NCBI RefSeq assembly: GCF_010015445.1
Contig: NC_053120.1
Location: 18,038,308-18,102,307 of the forward strand
Origin: Perca fluviatilis
Lineage: Eukaryota > Chordata > Actinopteri > Perciformes > Percidae
Direction of reading: 5' to 3'
DNA length: 64,000 bases
Shown here: piece by piece, positions 57,546-64,000 of the stretch
Position numbering within the stretch: the stretch's first letter is position 1
Layout: each line of letters starts with the position of its first letter
Notes under the pieces: model-generated
The model's database searches: none
What the model saw: only the letters and a program-made list of their open reading frames with translations
What the model was told of the DNA's origin: nothing
Position numbers and translations under genes: made by a program

Positions 57546-59020
57546 GCCCACACTCTCTCTTCGAAAAATACATTTTGATTTTAATGAGACTTCCTGAATA
57601 ATAAAGCTTGACAACAGGAACAGCTTAACAACTACTGTAGCCTCTACACACTGGACCTTTGAGAAATCACGTGAGTACCGGTACCATATGCTTTTTGCTC
57701 AATATTTTGCTTGGTACAGGGGACACTTTTATAGGTAGCACTCTTTGTCTGGTTATCCAACCACCGATTCTGTCCCTGTAAAATTGGTTGTTTCCTGTCT
57801 GCCAGAGCACTTTCCCAATTAAAATATACTTGGTCTAAGGAACAGGGTTCAAAACCTGTGTTTAGATGAATCACAAATGTATTCTTTTAATTGAGAAAGA
57901 TGCATACTATTACTGTTACCAACGTCAAGCTATTTACCCTTAAACCAAAGCTGTCCCATGCAAGACTAACCATCAAAGCGGCAAAGATTAACGATCGAGT
58001 TAATGACTAAACATGGACAAACAGTGGCCTGTTTCGTTGCTCCACTCCCACACAGGTGCACTCACCCACACTCCAGGTGCACTGCTCTCATCTGCACTAG
58101 ACAGTGCAACCTAACAAATCCAGATTATAGTTAATCCATGACATGTCAAAACATCTGTCACTGTGTGGCAATCCAGGATACACATACAAACATCTGTCGA
58201 AAAGGTCACTCACTATGAGCAGAGCCATGCACAATAGAACAAGCTGTGTAACAAGTCTTTTAGGTTAGTTTAGTTTACTGTTTTAGTGAGATTTATGATT
58301 TGCCAAAATGCAGGTGAAACTACTAAAGCCACAGCTGAGCCCAAACAAAATGGATACATAATATTCATGCTGAAAATGTTGTAAAGATAATTTGGTTAAA
58401 TTTGTCCTTTAAATACCAGAGATGAGACAAACACACAGTAGGTGGGACAGGAACAGACAGAGACAGAGATACAGAACATTCCATACACAAATGACAATGT
58501 ATGAAACTGGGTTATGAACAATACATTTTGAAATGGAAGAACTAGAGTAAGAGCTTAAAATACTCAAGGGGAAAACAAAGGGGGTTACATTTTTCTGCAT
58601 GTGTGTAGTTTCACAGTGTACACATTATTACGTGGCATAAATAATATCAAGTTTAAGGAATAAGGATATTTATGGCTATCCAATGCAACGGTATTATTTC
58701 TTCTCCATGACGAAGTAACAGTTTTGTCATGATTAGGGGTATGGAGTAGTTACCAAACAGTAGTTAGGCAAACAGAAAGAAAAAGGTATAAAAGTTAAAA
58801 GCTAACATCAGTCTATTTTTTTTAATAAATGTATCCGGTAATTACAACATGCAACATTGGGATTGGAGACGTGCTCTGTAATCTACTGAAAAATGTCCCA
58901 GGACATAATTGTTCACACTTGTCCTGGTTGACAACGCCAAAACAAGTGAAATAAGTTTTCACACTATGGTTGTCAACAACACAACCACAGCATAAGCCCA
59001 AAGTATTAAACTTATCTAGC
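57546..59020. other. No recognisable gene
   Basis: AT-rich DNA without recognisable repeats or frames. Confidence 0.45.
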
Positions 59021-59260
59021 TGGCATTCACTCAGGAGACCAGGGTTCCTGTCCCATGTGAAACTGAAAGTTTTACAGACCTTATCGAGTCTGTGACGTTA
59101 CGTCTTCATTTTAGTAGTTTTACGTGACTCATTTTAATCCAATCACTGATATTTTACTAACCCTAACTAAGTATTTTGGATGCCTAAACTTAACATGTTC
59201 CATTACACGTTTACTAGGTGTTTAAAACTGCACCTGTTACGTTAACTAGAATGGATACTC
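59021..59260. repeat. Degenerate interspersed repeat related to 7339-7935
   Basis: AGGAGACCAGGGTTCCTGTC, then GTGACGTTACGTCTTC and ACCCTAACTAAG/CCTAAACTTAAC text. It shares the caggaga-cc-gggtt-cgtccc plan of the repeat near 7560 and its CCTAAACC motif. Very old; limits approximate. Confidence 0.45.
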
Positions 59261-62200
59261 GATTATGTTCACATGATTAAGCCACCACCGTGCGGCAGTA
59301 AATAGAAGAGTCGTATGTGTCGTTATGTGATGTTTTGGCAGTCTTTGGAAATCAACCAATAATGCTGTTTATGTATGAGGATGTGTTGGAAAATTCAACA
59401 GAACTCATTTACTCTTGGTGTCAAACTGCTACTTCCTGACCTTTTAGCCTGAAAGTGACCAACCAAATTAATTTTGTCAAGTGACTCACAAGTCTGCAAT
59501 CATCCTTCTGTGTTCCAAGAGCTCATGTCAAGCATTTCTGAAATGTCACAACACTAAGATACACACACTCTCGCTGGGAGACACTCATTTGCTAGTCAGA
59601 AGAGTCATACAGCCATTTAGTTGCATCAAATAGCTTGTTCAGCACAGTTTAGCAGCAAAGGACAACAACTGACCGTATCGGCAAAATCCATATCACCATT
59701 TCCTTAATGTCTCATGGCAGGCGGTGTTTCATCACAGTGACAGCACCTTTGGCTGGATGTGAAGATAGTGGTATTACAGTCTGAATAGGAAACTTAAAAG
59801 GGTTGGTTCTTGTGTCTGTCAGGAAGAATGGTTAATGTTTCACTTTCGCCATAGTATCATCACGCATGTTCATTTTGAACACTGATGGATAGTGTGATTC
59901 AGTTCATCATCACTATCTTTCTCGTGTGTAGAACTCAGAAGCTTGAGGGACATTTATAATTCACCTTGAGATGAAGGCAATGACAGACGGGTAGCGGTAC
60001 ACCTTGGTGATATTAGCGTCCATTGTCGCACGGTTCTTAATGGCTACTCCAACAGGATATTGACCCAAGCAAAGCATGCCTGGCCAGCTTTATGATTCTT
60101 ATCAGAATGAATGAAGCTGTGGATCCCGCTGAGAGTGATACTTTAGCCACTCATTCATAGTCATTCATCACTGAGGTGGGAAGTGAGATTCCTATATCCA
60201 TTAAGCGAAGATAGATTCACAGTTCCCTTGTGGCCATTTAAGTGAGGAAGAACGTCCAGAGGAGGTCAACTCTCCCGAAATAGCCTTGAACCTACCTTGA
60301 AATCTTAAAGCATTCATCTTAGATGAGCTGCGAAACCTTGTTAACAAGAAGTTGTGGCCTTGTTTTGTGAGGAAACATAATTGCTTAAAGTTAGAACTCC
60401 ATTTTAATACAGATACACTGAATGCAATTCAAAAGCAATGAACACTGTAAAAGTGCAAGGTAAATTCCAGTTTGCAAGAGCAGAATACTTCATTTTAATT
60501 CTATTTTACCTTTACAAAGACGCATGTTTTCATCATCACAAAGCCATAAAATTGCACTACGATAGAGTGGAAGATGGTTTTCTGCAGAAGTGTTTTGTCT
60601 ATTTTTGTTATCAATGCTTAGCTGTGTGCCACAACAGTCTTTTTTTGCTTTCTAATCACCGAAGCAAGACTCGATTTGTAGCTGCCTCCCCCTCAAAGAG
60701 GTAATGTGCTGGGTACTAAATTGCATGATGGACTTTTTCTCAGCCAAGAAAGGGCTGCCACATTCAAGGATGTTTGCCGACCATCTCAATTAATGCTTTT
60801 GAAATGCCATCTCTCATTAAGCCATGAGAGCAGGGGCGACTCAGCAGCCAAAAGAGAGTATTGAGCTTCGGGTCTCAAAGGAAAGGATTGCTGCAAAAAC
60901 AGATACAGCATCTGCTATTGATTCAATTACTTCCATGAATAATTGAATGGGGCCAGCTTGGAATATTTATTGACTTTAGTCAATAGACTTTACGAGTACA
61001 GTTGGAAGTTGTCTAATTTTCAGAATTTGATATTACTTCTGTTTGCAGAGGTGAAGAATATCATCTGAAGGCTTGTCAGACGTTCAAGATAATGGGTTGT
61101 ATGTTGATCGTGTTGAAATTCTTCAATAGCTTGTCAGGAACAGAAAACCTTGGAGGGAAAGTACTGGTTCAATATTATTTGCTGTCTTCCCTGCATTAAT
61201 ATATGTGCTTGGTCCAAGCCATTTAAAATATTCTCCTAAAATCCTGACTGAACAAAATAGAACACAACTTAATATTTTTAACAAATGATCTCCTTTGTCT
61301 TGAAACACATCAGGCAGTTCTCAGCGTCTATCATCGTAATAGCGAGGGAAACTGACATTCCATTCTATTGTGTGTCAATCCATCATTGAGAAAACAATAG
61401 TTGAATCGTGGGTTCATTACACTTAATGGTGAGTTACTCACTCTCGTGTCTTTGTTAGTTAGAAGCATCACGATTTTGGGCTCCTGCGGAGAGACCTAGA
61501 GCTCTACTGATGTGACATATATTTCACTGTGGGGGAGGAGGCCGTCAGAAAATAATCCGGTTAGAGAGAGAATGCTCATGACAAAAGGAGGAAGAGCAGC
61601 CAAAGCATTGTGCTCTGGCACATCCATAGTGATGTGCTCGTTCATCTTTGAAGTTAGCATCTTTTAGAATGGAAAGAAATGGATTTAGGTCACGCTGAGT
61701 GATTTAGCCAGTTGGAAAACCTTCTTTTATCTCTGCTTTCTGGGTTCCTGAAGAAAGGCATTTTTGATTTTTCAACAGCGTGGATGACTTACCAGATACT
61801 CTGCATTTTGATTCATACTGTATTTGCCAGGCTTAAACTGACAATGATGGCTCAGGTTTTGATAAGTATAAATACAAAAATCAATCAATCAGTCTAAAGA
61901 AAATGTAGGGCTAAGTGCTCTTCCAAAAGTGTCTCTTTGGAGCGGCTGCACTGTGATTCCCCACCTCACCCTTTGCAACTCACTCGCCTTTGTTAAAACT
62001 TGGCCTTGTGCCTGCCATTTTGTGCGTCTATGTTTGTGTTTCTGAGTGTGTGTTTTTGACAGCCATTTTCTCAGCCGTTTCCTTGACTCTGATTCTCTGT
62101 TGGCATGGTGAGCGAGCAGCGGGAAGCCTTCACTCCAATTTGCCATCGTTTGTCATCACTTGCCCCTGTGACACAGACACACACACAAACAAACACACAT

Positions 62201-64000
62201 ACACACACACACACACCATCATCTTCTTTCTGAGGCATGCCCACACTGGCGACCCTATGACTGCAGTTTTGGCCTCCCGTTTGATCCCCATAGCTCTGTA
62301 GTAGCCATCTGTGATTTAAACATAATGGATAGTTTAAGTCAAACTTTACATTGTTTTCTGTAAATCTGCAGCTGTTGCCTTTGCAAAAGTGGGTGATGCC
62401 ACATTACAGCTCTGCCCACCATAAGGTGTCTTTATCTGATCAAAATCTACTTTTGTTTATAGTCCTATGTGGTAGGTTTTGCATTACAGTATTTACATTA
62501 CTTTGACTGCAGGTTGAAAGGACAAAAAAACACTACTGGTTAAGATGGCATTGAAAAGGACCATTTGGCATCCATCAGATTGATGGACACATTTGTGCTC
62601 AAACCCTTAATAAATATACAAACACGTATTCCAGGTTCGCAGATGGTTTTTTATTATCCCAGATTTTGAGCTATCTGCATCTGAGATCTCTGCCTTCAGC
62701 CCAGTACAATATTACAACAATTCAGTGTGTGTTTCTCAAAAGTTACATTAAAACATTTCAGTACAAATGTGTCCTGAAACACTGTTCTGGTTAATCAGGA
62801 TAATCCACAAAGTTAGCAGTTTCATCAGAACTACATTCATCAAAATGCTTACATTCTGGAAAGAGGTTGCTGATGGATTTTCTTAATAGAATAATTATAA
62901 ACTATCTGCATAAAAAGATACCACTAGGGGTAAGTGAGAAAATGCAGAGTTCTGATTGTTTCCTCTACCATAGTTTTGATGAAAATCACAGCAGTGCTTT
63001 TATGTCCCAGAGCACAGTGGTTAAATAATAGGCACAGGTATGATTTGATCAACCCCTCTGGCTTTGGTTCTTGTATCTTACATTTGACAACAGTAATTAT
63101 GACAAAGCAAATGTCTCATTAAGCAAATAACCTTGTTGCAGAGAAGTCAGGGGTTAAAAGCTTTCACTGGCTAAGCTGTCATTCTTTTTCATCATCAAGG
63201 ATCATCTAACCACTGGGAGAGGTCTCTGCAACTGATTTCATTACTCGTTTATTCCATTCTATCGATTATTTGTTCCTCCTTTTACAAGCATCTGCACTAC
63301 TGGGTTCACACTCAGATTTATGCCTCAAACCAAAGCATCTTTGTATTCTGATTATCTATTTAGGCATATGAAAGTTGCTTTACTCTCCATGTCAGGGGAA
63401 GAGGGTCAGATTTCTCTCCTTTTTTTCCACTAAGTTTAACATCAATAAGACACACTAACCGGTCATGAATCCAACCCAGGCACCCCATGGTGTAGATTCA
63501 TTTTGTTGATGGATGGTGGTAGAGAGGACTCAGGAGGGAAGTTGGAAGTGTATTCTATCTATTATTTTGGGCCCTATGTCCTGGCTGGTCGCTGGCATGG
63601 TCAGTTGGTTCTCCTGCCTGTTGGGGAGGCCGAGCCAGAACCCTGGAATGGGCAGTAAGTGTGTTGACGTAAGGGCTCGATGCCATTTGGGCACACGGAT
63701 TGACGAGATGACGGCGATAACTCTCTGTACAGTTCAGATGGACAGCAAGATGTCCCTAGTCCCCGCTGTGGTGGCGGCACCAAACCCCAGTGCTAAAGAT
63801 GAATGGTTTCCATTTCTATGCAACATCACCCCTGGTTTCCAACATGTAGACCAGAAAGTGGGCTGATTTTCATTATCATTATAGTGACTTTCACATACAC
63901 AAAGCAACCTGGCTATTGGCCATAAACTCATTATGGTCTAATTCAGCTTTCATTTCCTGCTATCCAGGTCCAATATTACAACCTGCCAAACTCCAAATGC
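59261..64000. other. No recognisable gene or transposon (about 4.7 kb); short (CA)n
   Basis: A short imperfect CA tract lies at about 62170-62217. The stretch around 60900-61000 is rich in ATTCAATTA/GAATAATTGAATG homeodomain-type cores. The 117-codon frame at 63513-63866 has no recognisable domain. Apart from the CA tract this is one of the cleanest single-copy-looking stretches in the window. Confidence 0.4.

Noticed and set aside
63513..63866. 117-codon frame near the right edge
   Set aside because: No recognisable domain, no promoter or splice context, and an opposed frame overlaps it.

Overview
The window looks like teleost fish nuclear DNA, most likely a spiny-rayed (percomorph) species. 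The evidence is AT-rich, gene-poor sequence, many long (CA)n/(TG)n microsatellites, BED-finger hAT transposons, tRNA-derived SINEs, a LINE 3' end with a GATG-type tail, and several MITE types that I recognise from memory as common in percomorphs. No bacterial-style operon, rRNA, free-standing tRNA gene or CRISPR array is present. No complete protein-coding host gene can be demonstrated. Most reading frames are chance ORFs, antisense shadows, microsatellite translations or transposon relics.

Layout. 0-6 kb: an unidentified frame entering from the left edge, a hAT-like terminus at 902, then sequence without recognisable genes. 6-13 kb: two internally deleted hAT elements (5990-6808 and 12253-12986), both with perfect 8-bp target duplications and recognisable transposase pieces, plus two MITEs and CA repeats. 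15.5-16.5 kb: a 5'-truncated, internally deleted LINE. 17.9-18.8 kb: two competing host-exon candidates on opposite strands, one with a signal-peptide-like start. 24-25.2 kb: a third hAT carrying an 8-copy 13-bp minisatellite. It is followed by the best host-gene candidate, a CCAAT box plus a consensus-matching RFX X-box, then a short ATG-containing exon with a good splice donor. 26-27.7 kb: a pile-up of transposon fragments inside what would be the first intron. 34.7-38.5 kb: a BED-finger hAT, a pogo/Tigger-like relic with a nested MITE, and a SINE.

40.8-45.2 kb: the most unusual object, a 4360-bp element with inverted termini of about 0.7 kb and a 6-bp target duplication (CATTCT). Its termini carry tandem subterminal repeats, two CCAAT boxes, a TATA box and a short first-exon-like ORF with a strong splice donor. 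Its interior holds phase-compatible exon-like blocks and a poly(A) signal. I cannot assign it to a superfamily. 46-52 kb: a fold-back repeat, a TTAA-flanked MITE, a SINE, and a fifth hAT with a BED finger. 53-57 kb: five long microsatellites. 57.5-64 kb: an old SINE and one old repeat, otherwise unrecognised single-copy-looking DNA.

Taken together the window records repeated waves of DNA transposons: five hAT elements of different families with intact 8-bp duplications, one pogo-like, TTAA MITEs, and the long-terminus element. They lie in intergenic or intronic DNA around one plausible ciliary-type promoter. All family names come from motifs and target-site structure read by eye. No database search was possible.
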